From positions 1,268,019,424-1,268,083,423 of the forward strand of contig OY728147.1 in the NCBI GenBank assembly GCA_963277665.1: DNA of 64,000 nt, written 5' to 3'. This document shows, piece by piece, positions 34,991 through 47,527 of this stretch (position 1 is its first letter; each line of letters opens with the position of its first letter). Source of the stretch: Viscum album (Eukaryota; Streptophyta; Magnoliopsida; Santalales; Viscaceae). A model generated the notes under the pieces. That model was not told the origin of the DNA and searched no databases. It saw only the letters and a list, made by a program, of their open reading frames with translations. The translations under genes were made by a program, and so were the position numbers.

Positions 34991-36265
34991 GAAATTAAAA
35001 AGGTTAAAAAATGCCTCATGGCTTATGTAACTGGAGAATTTATTACGGATCTCAAGTTAAATTCTAATTATCCTAAAGAAATTGAAAATAATTATACTAC
35101 ATATTCAAATAAATAATCTTCTTCATATGATGAATAAATAAATAATTTTCCACGTTCTAAAAAATTCTCTATATTTTCCAAGTTATTAGAAAGTGAAAAC
35201 TATGATATTTTTAAAAAATTGGATAATTATCAAGAAAAACATGTGAAATAAAATTCAAGAATTTCTACTCTTACTAATGAGATATATGATATTTCTAAAT
35301 AACATGATAAAAATAATTTTGAGAATTTAATTCTTTCAAAATGTCTTGAAAAGTATTATTTTGAGAAAAATAGTTTATAAAATGATTTTTTGAATCTTAG
35401 TTTGAATACCGGTTCTACAGAAGTTAAAAATTTAATTGTAAAACTAAATTTTAAAATTTGTAGTTTGAAAAAGAATTTTCCAAATTTTAATAATGGTAAG
35501 GAAAATTTTGATAAAATGTATAATCAAATTAGACCTCATAGAGATATTTATGGAATGAGTTTTACAAATAAATGACCTATTTTTAGTAATAACTACTTTG
35601 TTTCAAAAGGTGATACATTTTTTACTAAATGTTAGAGTGTTGGTAATTTGAGGGAAAATTTTTATCTAAAAAAAGTTCAATAATTATAATTTTAAAAATA
35701 TTATTTTAAAAAAGAATTGATATTTTCTCAACATGATAAAGTTATAAAAATATGGATTCCTAAAATTTTACTTTCAGATAATATGGGACCCAAGAAGGTA
35801 TGGGTTCCAAAATGCTAATGTTTTTGTTTTCATGAAAATAACGAATGTATTAGAAATAAGAATATTTGGTACATAGATGGGGTTTATACCAGAAACATGA
35901 CTGATAAAAAATATTTCTTCAGTAATATCATAAAGATGAAAGGTGAAAAAGTCACATTCGGAGATAACGGTCAAGGAAAAATTATTGGTATAGGTAAATT
36001 TTTTCATCTGGGGAAATATTTATTTTATGTTTTTTTATTTATTTTAGGACTTAATAATAACCATATTATCATAATACAATTATGTGATGAAAAATATCTT
36101 GTGAACTTCAGGAATGAAAAATGCACTATTTATAGTTTTAAAGGTGAGTTTATTCTTTCTGCTAATCCAAATGTTAATTTTTACATATTAAACTTAGAAG
36201 ACCTTGGGATCCAAGATATAACTTATCTTGGTGAAATAGAAGACCAATATTGGTTATGGAATTGA
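34991..36265 (+). pseudogene. Sirevirus gag-pol linker and protease
   Basis: A Lys/Asn-rich linker with stops (35,000-35,700) leads to MGPKKVWVPK near 35,785-35,815, a Sirevirus landmark just before the protease. Protease: NIWYIDGVYTRNMTDKKYFF (about 35,860-35,920), where D-G-V replaces the active D-S-G; then GEKVTFGDNGQGKIIGIGKF (about 35,940-36,000). The frame closes in DQYWLWN at 36,265, the pre-integrase motif. Confidence 0.8.
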
Positions 36266-36829
36266 GGATTAGGAAACTTTAATCTTAAAACTTTATTTAA
36301 GTTGTCTAATAAAGGCCTAGTTAAGGATCTACTAGAACTTAGGTTTGATACTTCAAAATTCTACAATCCTTGTCAATATGATAAGAAATATAAGTCAAGT
36401 ATTGAATCTATTAGTGAATTATTTTGATGATTTATTGTTATTTAAAATGTAATTATTTGGTTTTACACAAACTGGAATTATTGGTGGAAAACACTATGCA
36501 TATGTTTGGGTTGATGATTACACTAGATATACTTGGGTCAATTTTATTGAAAATAATCCTGAAGCATTTTTTTTGTTGTAGAACTTTTTTATACAGGGTT
36601 AAAAATGATTAAAAACTATTCTTGATAAATATACATAATGATCATGGTAGTGAATTTGTGAATTATAATTTTAAAACTTTTTGTAGTAACAATGGTATTA
36701 TACATTACCTTTCAGCACCTAGTACTACACATCAAAATGGTGTAATCGAAAGAAAAAATAGAATCATTAAAGAGATCACCAGAACCATTATGAGGTAATA
36801 CTCAGTTAATAATCATTTTTGGGATAATT
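36266..36829 (+). pseudogene. Sirevirus integrase, N-terminal part
   Basis: Pre-integrase LGNFNLKTLFKLSNKGLVKD follows WLWN at 36,265. The core is readable across frames: DDYTRYTWVNFIENN near 36,510-36,555, then a second-Asp region (NDHGSEFVNY, about 36,638-36,665) and SAPSTTHQNGVIERKNRIIK (about 36,714-36,770, catalytic Glu). Ends abruptly at FWDNL where the LARD-A LTR starts (36,830). Confidence 0.8.
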
Positions 36830-38408
36830 TGTAACACCCCAAGCTTCCACGGTACACTTCTCTTTGAATAATACAGTAGTGTGTGTTGTACGCAACTTCG
36901 AGTTTTAACACACACCACAACCAATCAAATTAGCCGTTATGAATAGTAATACCAAATTTTTGAAATTTTATATATTTTATTTTTCAAAATGGACTTCATT
37001 TTTGGATTCATAATATTTAAATTATCCTAGGGTGAAGTTTTGGTACTTTCCGGATAAATTTCAAATTTTGATGAATAGTGAAAATTACTAAATTTTAATT
37101 AATTTTTTTAATCGAAATAATTTATAGTGATAAATTATAAATTTGAGTGATTTTAGAGTATAATTAGATTATATTTTTACCATTTAATCCAATGTTGGTC
37201 ATTGGACATAATTTCACATTTGATCTGGACATAAGCAAGTGCCAATCTTTTGATCTTTATTATCTCTAAAAAACACGCTTTTTGTTTTAACAATAGGAAT
37301 TAATTTTAAATTAATGTCTTCCACTTCTGTGTTTTGAATTTAGAAAAATGGATTCCATATTTATAATAAGGAGGCCCAAATTTTTTAAATAGGTAACTTT
37401 TATTTTTAGACATTTTGAATAATTACTTCGGTAAATATTTTATTTTCCATGGTTAAAGGGTAAATCCGGAAAATAAGGGTAAAAAAATAATAATATAATA
37501 AAAATAAATTACCCTAAAACGTTTCCTAACCCTATTGGTTGATACATGTCCGACCATGGTAATCTTTGGGTATATTTTGGGATCCCATGGATCAACTTGT
37601 ATGTGATAATGACACTTTATATTAATTAAGTTAATGTAAATACAAAAATGACATAAATATATATATTTTAGAAAAACAATTTTTATATAGAATTATATAT
37701 GTTATATTTTGGAATATAAATATTAATTAGAAATATAAAAATATTTCCTACATAATGGTATTTTATCTATAATTTTTATACATTTAATAATTAAATTTAT
37801 TTATGACACAATAATGATGCAGTATTTTCCTTATTAATGAAAGAATCAAATAATTAGTATTATAAATGTTAAAATAAATATAATTTGAAAATTTTGATGC
37901 CATAAACGAATTTTATTGGTTAACATGACATGTTATGATTTCTTAAATGAATTTTTTTCGAATTAATAGAGTTCTTAAGACTTTAACAAAAATAAATTAT
38001 TAAATATTTTCAAAATTGACATAAATGAGTTTTTAAAACAAATATTATATTATTAATTGATATTCTATTCCTAAAAATCTAATGTTCGGCCAAATAACTT
38101 ATATAATGATAGGTCTATTATTAATGGACCACTTGGGGGTCTCTTGGATGTTTATAGTAAGTTTATTGACTATATAATAGAAAAATACAAAGAGACATGG
38201 TAAATGTCAATCTATTTAACTAAGAGTTAAATATAAATGATAAGGATAATATAGTGACCTAAACCAGTATAAAATATATTGGATGAAAGGATTTCGACCC
38301 ATACCTACATTAGAATTTGAATAATCCACATTGGAGCCATTAGATACCGAATATGAATTTATTATAAATTAATAATTTAAGTTTTTCCTAAAGAGCCCCT
38401 CCCCCCCC

Positions 38409-38418
38409 TTATAAAAGG
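38409..38418 (+). promoter_or_regulatory. LARD-A LTR TATA box (5' copy)
   Basis: TTATAAAAGG after a C-rich run (CCCCTCCCCCCCC), conserved in the 3' LTR at 44,696-44,705. Transcription would start ~30 bp downstream near ACCAATTATTCATACC; GAAGAGGTAATG near 38,580 resembles a splice donor. Confidence 0.65.
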
Positions 38419-38760
38419 ACACCACTTCTAACCAATTATTCATACCTTCAAAGCCTTTTGGTTCAGACAAAACCTGCCAAATTATCCTCTAAAATTCCCT
38501 CAATTCAACCTAGAGGCCTTCTTTTAGTCATAAATCCAATCTATGGAGCCCTTTTGTTCAAATCAAAAGGAAGAACCCGAAGAAGAGGTAATGTTTTCAC
38601 CACCCTATTCAAGTTTCTTTCTTCTTCAACTTCTTCTTTATTTGTTATTTCCTTTATAAAATAATAAATCCAGTATCTTATATATACTGTGATGTTATTA
38701 TAAATATGGTACAACCATATTCATAATTCTATCCATCCTTTGAATGACATTTCACCATAC

Positions 38761-38963
38761 GTGCGTACGTACGGCTTACCGTCTCCACGTCGTGGTGTAA
38801 TTGTTATTCAAAACATTATTATTTGGATGGGTATGATAATGATGTTTAATTGAAGTAAATAATAAATATAACATTATAATGATTCTGTATATTTGATATA
38901 ACATCCAATTATATATTATTTTAATATCAAAAGAATGATATTGTCGCTCGTGCGTACGTACGG
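38761..38963 (+). promoter_or_regulatory. Duplicated GTGCGTACGTACGG motif in LARD-A 5' LTR
   Basis: GTGCGTACGTACGG followed by TACCGTCTCCAC occurs at 38,761 and again at 38,950, 189 bp apart. CpG-rich in an AT-rich LTR, containing the palindrome GTACGTAC. The 3' LTR has the same pair at 45,038 and 45,227. Confidence 0.55.
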
Positions 38964-40776
38964 ACTACCGTCTCCACAAACTCGATGAGATTCATTCCCA
39001 ACCGTATCCATTCAAGTATAATTCTCATTTTATGATTAAAAATAATGTTTAAGGACTTTATATCATTATTTATGTGAATAATATACAAACTATTCATAAG
39101 AAACACAACTTATGTAACAAAACATATAAAAGAAAATGAGTAAGTTAACACCCTAAACGACGATAATACTAAGATATTATTAACAAAGCAATGTTAAAAG
39201 ATCATATAAGATATCATAATAATTTATATGATTCTTGTATAATTTAATAACAATTATTTCACCATTATACATGAGGTTAAACTTCCCTCAACCAAGGAAA
39301 AGTACAAGGTAAACGGTTTTCATCTCACTCCTTATTCCCGTGAGATTTGTGCCATATTGCCACTATTAACTTTTGTGTGGTGTATGTACTGGCCACAATT
39401 GTATTCTTTGTGTAATACACTTTAATTTATGTGTATTTACATATTAATTGTATGATACCTCTTTCATGGGATTTATGATTCGTAAGTTACCAAATTGGTA
39501 AGGGTTTATTTCACAATCTCTTCATTATCCGAGGTTGTTTATACGTAATTATCTACTGAGATATCTCTATCATCCACGTCCATGTTTCTTAAATATGTAT
39601 TTAAAATAATTATTACTATTTTATAGACTATGGGTTAAAGTAATTTATAACCTTCTTTAATTTTTATAAGATTTTTATAAAGAAATATTTCTGTCGTTTT
39701 CCAAACAAGGTCCTTTTTAACCTTTTCAACAGAATTAAGGTAAGAATATTTTTTTAACTTATATGGCGGGTGCAGATATTTTCCGCCATTATAAAATCTT
39801 CGAATATTCCCTTAAAAAATTATAAGGATATTTTCAATTTAAATGTTTTATTTTATAATTATGTGACTTTTAAATGATTTAAAAAAAATAGATATTTCTC
39901 TCAAATAGTTTTGATTTCATCTATGTCAACATCCTTTGATGGATTTTAAGCTTATTTGAAGTTGATTTATTATGATACAAAAATTCCATATTGTATTGAA
40001 GGTTTTCTGATATGTTTGACTATGGATGTGTTATTTTTATACCATTCAAGGTTTATGGAGAAAGTATTGACATTTCGTATGCTAGTTTTAATACGAATGT
40101 TTATGTTTTGTTTAAACCTGTTCATATGAGGAATGAATTGGACTTAATAAGTGATGGGTGCAGCCCGCTATAGCTCCTAGATGCATCGGTAGGTATCATA
40201 AGACAAACTAGTGTCTTGGAACAAGGCCTTGACAAAATTCTATTTGTAGTCTTGGCATAAGGCCTTGACTATGTGGTTATGATAGTCTGACATTATGCAT
40301 TCCATCATTATGAAAGTGGTTATTGATATTGCATGTGATTATTTGACAAGTAGAATATCCATGTAAATAAGTAAATGGAATTATTTCATTTTATTTTTTC
40401 CATATTATATTGAAGTTCAAGTTTAAAAGGATTTTATTTTATTTATACATTGTCTTAAATGTTTATGCTTATTTATGAAAGTTTCCGCTCTATTTTTATC
40501 CTTACTGAGCATATGAACTCACCCTTGTCAATGTTTTATTTTTCCCAGGATGTGAAGAAGTATTTTATGAATGAAATGTAGGGATAGTATGAGGGGATAT
40601 AAAGACAATATGTTGTTTTAGTTTTTCACTTTATGATGTAATGTAAACTTTATGAATGTATCTAGTGTTTCCAAGGCTACTAAAATAATCTGTCTTTCGT
40701 GATTTAATCTTTTGTGATCATGACAATGTTATGTAATAATGCACCGACTCTGGGTAACTGAGGTCGGGGTGTTACA

Positions 40777-40790
40777 GTTGGCATCAGAGA
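40777..40790 (+). other. LARD-A primer-binding site
   Basis: GTTGGCATCAGAG directly after the LTR, a one-base variant of TTGGTATCAGAG (initiator Met tRNA). Confidence 0.8.
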
Positions 40791-40943
40791 AATTTTAGTA
40801 GAAACCTTGGAATCTATATTTAGATAAACTCTGATTAGATCACAAAGACCAAAGATGGACTTTGAGGATCAGTATAAAAGAACCTTATAGAGTTGTGGTA
40901 TTGTAGAGATTTTTTGAGTTTTCCGAGTAATAAATACCTATCT

Positions 40944-41095
40944 AGATGCGAGCAGGTGGAGGAGGATCTGGCATAGATGTACCTAGGGGTAAAACTTGAA
41001 AACACCGCTTTGAGCTAGACTCGCACGAGAACTGGTGCACGACAACGGGCCTTGCTGCACTCTTGGTTAAGACACTCCCGAGGGATATGCTTAGG
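40944..41095 (+). other. Conserved leader block shared with LARD-B
   Basis: 152 bp lying ~170 bp after the primer site and ~185 bp before the gag ATG. By hand count it differs from the LARD-B segment 50,319-50,470 (- strand) at about 15 positions, far better conserved than the rest of the interior. It translates to GSGIDVPRGKT-stop-KHRF...TTTGLAALLVKTLPRDML; the LARD-B copy is open. GC-richer than its surroundings. Could be an RNA packaging or dimerisation signal, or a short peptide. Confidence 0.6.
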
Positions 41096-41277
41096 ATAAT
41101 TCTAATTTTCTTTGCAAAACATTATAAAGGGTTTAATAGTATATACTTCCTCAAAGAAAACATTTTTATTATGGATTATATCCATAAACCGTTTAGTCTA
41201 AGTTAGGTATTTTACAAACTAGGAATTATTCATTACAATTCATAAACTAACATAGTGTATGCCATTGTATAGAAATG

Positions 41278-41700
41278 GCGCCCAATAGAAGGAATGTGAA
41301 CTCCAAGAATACATATGATTCATAGATTAAGAAGGATCATATCATTCATGGTATTAATCCAACATTTAGAAGATAAATTGTTTCCCATGTATTCTCAATA
41401 TATGAAGAAATATTATCATGTGTTAAAAAGAGAAGTAAATAATTCTCTGAGTCCTATGGCTTTGAAGGGAAGCAAGAGAAGAAAAGGATGGAAGAGAGAA
41501 AGATGGATAAAGGGAAGAGGGAAAAGAATAATTTTTCCATATGTGATAAATTTGGGAAAAAACACCCTGGAACTTGAATAAATAGAATGGGAGTTTGTTA
41601 TAAGTGTGGAGAAAAAGGACACTAAGTACATGATTGAAAGGGTAAGAAAAAATGTTTCAAATGTACAATGAATCATCTTCAAGGAGTTTGGACAAATACA
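41278..41700 (+). pseudogene. LARD-A gag remnant with two zinc knuckles
   Basis: ATGGCGCCCAATAGAAGG opens MAPNRRNVN, like Tekay/Del gag starts. The gag core is missing or unrecognisable. Near 41,540-41,650 it reads CDKFGKKHPGT, then MGVCYKCGEKGH, then a stop and VHD, then KGKKKCFKC. This resembles the Tekay/Del pair (C-x-x-C-G-K-x-H-x-G...CYxCGxxGHxxxxC) with the last Cys lost. The frame is broken by stops. Confidence 0.6.
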
Positions 41701-42369
41701 GGAACCAATGTACTAGTCATCAGACTATGCTGCAAATGATGCTATTGGATAATAATCAAGTTATGATACTACCACAGATGAGGAGTAATGATTAGAGTTC
41801 TTATATTGTTATTAAATAATTATGTCATTTGAGTGTTGTATCAACTATGTATTGGTTATAATAATTATGGAGTATATAAGGATTGTACTGAAGTACTATA
41901 TCATTAAGGACTTTAGATTGTGTGGAACCAAGAAAAGGGACTCAATAGCAGGTAAAATTTTTGGAAAATATATGGTTGAGAGAAAGATAAACCATAATAT
42001 GGTTCTGATACCGAGGTACTGATTTTGGAATAATACATGATTGATTTGGATAAATTATATTGGATATTCTTGACTACCTTGAAACTGATTAATGATTTGT
42101 ATATTCCATCATTGTTGGAGTTTACAACATTTTGGATATAAGAAGTATATCTAGTATTCTATAAGTAATAAGGGATCATGAATGTAATCAATAAGGTTTT
42201 ATGGTAATTCTAGATGTTGCAGTGTTTTAAAAGAATATATTATGAAGGTGTTCACATGTTATTACATGGGAAAAAGGATCTTCATTGTGTTTACCTTTCT
42301 TATAAATTTTGGACTGTGAGTTTGGATAGAAGTATTTTGGATAATTCTAGTTTGAGATTATTTTTGGAT
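41701..42369 (+). other. LARD-A interior, unassigned
   Basis: AT-rich, with no recognisable protease or RT in any frame; short open stretches at 41,822-42,022 and 42,214-42,429 have no family motif. This is where pol would lie in an autonomous relative. Confidence 0.5.
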
Positions 42370-42492
42370 TGCCATAAAAGGACAACCCGGAGGTCGGGCG
42401 GCAACCCATCGCGTCTGGAAAGGCTATGAGACTTGAACCCGCAACTGAAGGGCGACAAGGGTGTATCACCTACCACTGGCCCACGTGATGTC
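42370..42492 (-). mobile_element. tRNA-derived SINE-like fragment
   Basis: On the - strand, GTGGGCCAGTGGTAGGTGAT at 42,467-42,486 holds a pol III A box and GGGTTCAAGTC at 42,430-42,440 a B box, ~43 bases apart as in tRNA. A GC-rich body (GATGGGTTGCCGCCCGACCT) follows to about 42,375, then AT-rich tail sequence. It stands out from the AT-rich LARD interior. Could be a decayed tRNA gene instead of a SINE; no clear target duplication seen. Confidence 0.65.
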
Positions 42493-43070
42493 CTCGATTG
42501 AATAATGTAGTCTTTTAAAAAAAAATCTTGTAGATGAATTATAAATTCATTTTTTTTAACCATATACGAATAGGATAAATAGAATATTATTTTTAAGTTC
42601 TATTATCTTTTAGAGTGAAAGATGAGTTTGTGGTAGAAATTTGTTAAAGGATGGGACTCTACTTGTCAACTATATATTTTTATTATTCTCTTATTCTATG
42701 AAGAAATTAATTCTTATACTGTAGTGAAGGGATCTTAACAAAATAATGTGTTATCCCAATACCATATGTTTTGTTGAACCGATGGCATTTTAAATCATCA
42801 TAGATTGATGAATTTAAGGCCCTCAATTTTACAATTGTTTGTGATTGATGACCTCAATAAATACCTATAAATATTTACATTTTCCCTACAATTATATGTA
42901 TCTAATTCCCACCAATGTTCTCTTAATCGAGATTATAATTTGGTGGTGAACCTTTCATTTCCCTTTTCCACTTATTAAGACTAAATTTTATTAACCTAAT
43001 TTCCAATGTGGGTCTTCCCAAAGGTATTTTCGATTTTCAACCATTAATTTTTGAAAAATAATTTCAAATT
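42493..43070 (+). other. LARD-A interior 3' part, unassigned
   Basis: AT-rich sequence between the SINE-like piece and the polypurine context. No coding sense recognised. Confidence 0.5.
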
Positions 43071-43102
43071 GCGAGGATGAAATTTATTGAAGGAGGTAAG
43101 AA
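43071..43102 (+). other. LARD-A polypurine tract and conserved context
   Basis: GCGAGGATGAAATTTATTGA then AGGAGGTAAGAA just before TGTAACACCCC. The GAGGA(C/T)GAAATTT...AGGGGG arrangement is typical of the end of pol in Tekay/Del elements, and LARD-B has the same (48,972-48,997, -). Confidence 0.75.
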
Positions 43103-45548
43103 TGTAACACCCCAATCTTCCACGATACGCTTCTCTTTGAATAATGCAGTAGCATGTGTTGTATGCAACTTCGAGTTCTAACAAACACCACAACCAATCA
43201 AACTAGCCGTTATGAATAGTAATACCCACTTTTTGAAATTTTATACATTTCATATTTCAAAATGGACTTCATTTTTGGATTTTGAATATTGAAATTATCC
43301 TAGGGTGAATTTTTGGTACTTTTCGGATAACTTTCATATTTTGATGAATAGTGAAAATTACTAAATTTTAATTAAAAACAACTTTTTTAATCGAAATAAT
43401 TAATAGTGATAAATTATTAATTTGAGTGATTTTAGAGTATAATTAGATTATATTTTTACCATTTAATCCAATTTTGGTCATTGGACAAAATTTCACATTA
43501 GAACTAGACATAAGAAAGTGTCAATCTTTTGATAGTTATTATCTCTTAAAAACACGCTTTTTGTTTTAACAACGGGAATTAATTTTAAATTAATTTCTGC
43601 CACTTCTGTGTTTTGAATTTAGAAAAATGGATTTCATATTTATAATCATAAGGTCCAAATTGTGTAAATAGGTAACTTTTATTTTTAGGCATTTTGAATA
43701 ATTACTTCGGTAAATATTTTATTTACCATGGTTAAAAGGTAAATCCGATAAATAAGGATAAACAAATAATATTATAATAATAATAAATTACTCCAAAACG
43801 TATACTAAACCTATTTGTTGATACATTTCTGACCATTGGCATCTTTGAGTCTATTTTGGGACCCCATGGACCCACTTTTATGTGATAATGACACTTTATA
43901 TTAATTAAGTTAAATTAATTACAAAAATGACATAAGTATATATCTTTTAGCAAAACAATTTTTACATAGGTTCATATATGTTATATTTTCAACTATAAAT
44001 ATTAATTATAAAGATAAAAATATTTCCTACATAATGGTATTTTATTTATAATTTTTAGACATTGACTAATTAAATTTATTTATGACACAATAATGATGCA
44101 ATATTTTCCTTATTAATGTAAGAATCAAATAATTATAATTATAAATGTTAAAATAAATATAATTTGAAACTTTTGATTCCATCCAAGAATTTTATTGGTT
44201 AATATGACATGTTAGGATTTATTAAAAGTATTTTTTTGAATTAATAAAGTTTTTAATACTTTAACAAAAATCAATTATTAAATATTGTCAAAATTGACAT
44301 AAATGAGTTTTTAAAAAATATATTATATTATTAATTGATATTATATTCCTAAAAATATAAGGTTCGTCCAAATAACTTATATAATGATATTTTTATTATT
44401 AATGGACCACTTGGGGGTCTCTTGGACGTTTATAGTAAGTTTATTGACTATATAATATAAAAATAAAAGAGACATGGTAAATTTCAAACTATTTAACTAA
44501 GAGTTAAATATAAATGATAAGGATAATATAGTGACCCAAACCTGTCTAAAATCTATTGGATGAAAGGATTTAGACACACCCCCAGATTATACTTTGAATA
44601 ATCTACATTTGAGACATTAGAAACCGAATATAAATTTATTATAAATTAATAAATTAAGTTTTTCTTAAAGAGCCCCTCCTCCCCCTTATAAAAGGACACC
44701 ACTTCTAACCAATTCTTCACACCTTAAAAGCCTTTTGGTTCGGATAAAACCTTCACAATTATCCTCTAAAATTTCCTCACTTAAACCTATAGGACTTCCT
44801 TTAGTCAGAAAGCCAACCTAAGGAGCCCTTTTGTTCAAATAAAAAGGAAGAACCCGAAGAAGAGGTAATGTTTTCACCACCCTATTCAAGTTCCTTTCAT
44901 CTTCAACTTATTATTTCTTTGTTATTTTCATTCTAAAATAATAAATCTAGTATCTTATATATATTTTGATATTATTATAAATATGGTACAACCATATTTA
45001 TTATTCTATCCATCCTTTGAATGACATGTCACCATACGTGCATACGTACGGGTTACCATCTCCACATCGTGGTGCAATTGTTATTCAAAACATTATTATT
45101 TGGATTGGTATGATAATGATGTGTAATTTAAGTAAATAATAAATATAAAATTATAATTATTATTTATATATGATATAACATCCAATTATGTATTATTTTA
45201 ATATCAAAAGAATGATATTGTCACTCGTGCGTACGTACGGACTTCCGTCTCCACGAACGTGATGAGATTCATTCCCCATCATATCCATTCAAGTATAATT
45301 ATCATTTGATAATTAAAAATAATGTTTAAGGACTTTATATAATTCTGTATATGAATAAGATACAACCTATCCATAACAAACATGGCTTATGTAACAAAAC
45401 ATATAAAAGAAAACGAGTAATTTAACACTCGAAACGGCGATAATACTAAGATATTATTAACAAGGCAATGTTAAAAGATCATATAAGATATCATAATAAT
45501 GTATATGATTATTTTATAATTTAATAACAATTATTTCACCATTATAAA
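43103..45548 (+). repeat. LARD-A 3' LTR, first part
   Basis: TGTAACACCCCAATCTTCCA onward, partner of 36,830 to about 39,260. Keeps the TATA box (44,696-44,705) and the GTACGTAC pair. Ends with ATAAA (45,544-45,548), the duplicated target of LARD-B. Confidence 0.9.
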
Positions 45549-46579
45549 TATAGCATCCCGCCTTTTTATAACATAAACTTTCATTACATTACACAAAACT
45601 GAGGATCTTTAAGGTTTAGTGTCTTGGAAACTAGGAACATAATACATGAAAACAACATAAAACATTCTTCTTAAACAATTGAAAGTATTCTCCTTATGTT
45701 CATCCTAGGTTCATTACTGCATCTCATAACCTGGGGACATACATCAAAAGAAAGGGTGAGCAAAAGGCCCAGTAAGGGAAACAAGATGAACATTTTACAT
45801 ATGAACTTGAGATACTTCAATAAGGACATGAAAAGAACTTTAATGCATGAGAAAGAAATCATGAGGCATTTCATAATAAAAATAACATTTTTCATAACTT
45901 GAAGATGTGGCTGCAACATTTAATATTGACAATCATTTCGTTTCACCAAGGTCCATCCCCAAGGTGTCATTAAAAATTACCAAGGTTATTCACCAAGGCG
46001 TCGTTAAAAATGGTCATCTCTAGAGATTAAGTCTTTACCCAATGCATTAGAGCACTATCAGGGAGCACCCTTAAATTTTCCTTTATTATCATGTGAGCCA
46101 CATATATCATCATCAAACATTTCATAAAGAACCCATGTAGCACAAAATAAATGGGTTTCATTTCGTAATCATAACGTTTTAAAAACTGCTTTAAAGACAT
46201 GATCTTTACATCACTTTAAAACCCACAGAAAAGGAAGGTGGGTCTCATGTATGTAAATCCCAGAATTTAAAATAGAACTTTTTGGTATATATGTGAATAC
46301 ACCTTTACAAGAAAGAGCTTTGAGTATTCACTTAATAATATAAAATAACTTTAGAAAAAGAGAGAGACATTTTGAGATGGAAATTCTGCAGCATAACAGC
46401 TATGTTACGAGGTTTTAGAAGACATTAAAAAGAGAGGTAAAATGGGTCAAACATTCATAAATGACCCATAAAATAGTAGATGGACAGAATAACAAGGATA
46501 CATGATCATGTTAATGAAATTTTAAGGACATACCATTTGAAATGAAAAACATGGAAGGAAGACAAAAATTAGATTTCTC

Positions 46580-47215
46580 TTATGAAAGTTCGGCAGCCTA
46601 ATGGCGTTACTTAAACTTCAACAAAAATGATTTGAAAAGATCAAATAGGGTCTCTCATCAGGTGAACATAAGAGTTAAGTATGATATATATAGAGATCAT
46701 ACCCCAACATAACAAAAAGGAACTTGAAAGAATTGACATGAAAGTAGAACTTCAAAACGAGAAGGGTGAAGAACCACTTAAAAATTCGGCAGCCTAACGA
46801 CGCCACTTAAAACTTCAAAATAATGAATTGAAGAGATCAAATGGGGTATCTCATCATATGAACATAAGAGTCCATTATGATAGATATAGAGATCATACCC
46901 CAACATAAAAAAAGGAACTTGAAATAATTGACATGAAAGTAGAACTTCAAAACGAGAAGGGTGAAGAACCACTTAAAAATTCGGCAGCCTAACGGCGCCA
47001 CTTAAAACTTAAAAATACTGAATTGAAGAGATCAAATGGGGTCCCTCATCATATGATCATAAAAGATCAGTATGATAAATTTTGAGATCATACCCCAACA
47101 TAATAAAAAGGAACTTTAAATACTTTACATGAAAATAGATCTTGAAAAATGAGAAGGGAGAAAGAGTCTGTTACAAAAATTTCGGCAGCCTAACGGCACC
47201 ACTTAAAACTTCATA
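46580..47215 (-). repeat. Four ~195-bp tandem units in LARD-B 3' LTR
   Basis: The word TTCGGCAGCCTAA(C/T)G recurs at 46,589, 46,785, 46,980 and 47,181. Units share GATCATACCCCAACATAA, AAAAGGAACTT and GAGAAGGGTGAAGAA. Same arrangement in the 5' LTR (51,661, 51,857, 52,053, 52,255), so the array predates this insertion. Confidence 0.85.
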
Positions 47216-47516
47216 AAACGAAATAATGAGAGTAAGAGGGGATATCTCATTATATGAACATAAAAAGGGAAGTAATAGGAGTATAAAAGAACATCCTCCA
47301 ACATAAGAACATGTAGCATAAAAGGAATGACATAAAAGAGATTACTTGAAATGAAAGAGAGAGGTCGGATCCCTTACCTTAAAACATAACTCTTAAAACT
47401 CAAAGGTTGGGACCTTGAGGGCTTGGGGGAACCATGGGAGGACTCCTTGGGAGGTAATGAGACCAGAACTTTGTTGGGGGAGAGTGGGGAGTTGAATGGA
47501 TGAGAGGATGGCTTGG

Positions 47517-47527
47517 TATTTATAGGG
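47517..47527 (-). promoter_or_regulatory. LARD-B LTR TATA box (3' LTR copy)
   Basis: - strand CCCTATAAATA followed by CCAAGCCATCC, conserved in the 5' LTR at about 52,591-52,601. Confidence 0.65.

Larger units (their letters stand above)
36830..40776 (+). repeat. LARD-A 5' LTR
   Basis: TGTAACACCCC...GGGGTGTTACA, an inverted-ended LTR of 3,947 bp. Mostly AT-rich. Aligns with 43,103-45,548 and 54,046-55,166 with moderate divergence. Contains a TATA box, a repeated GTACGTAC motif, and a conserved CTTACTGAGC...CTCACCC...CCAGG block (40,501-40,557). Confidence 0.9.

Noticed and set aside
41315..41581. 88-residue Lys/Arg-rich + strand ORF
   Set aside because: A shifted frame over the gag remnant; the zinc-knuckle frame fits the lineage better.
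45671..45919. 82-residue - strand ORF repeated at 50,752-50,991
   Set aside because: Shared only because both lie in the LARD-B LTRs; hydrophobic, no domain, and it overlaps the conserved TTACTGGGC...CCAGG nucleotide block that better explains the conservation.
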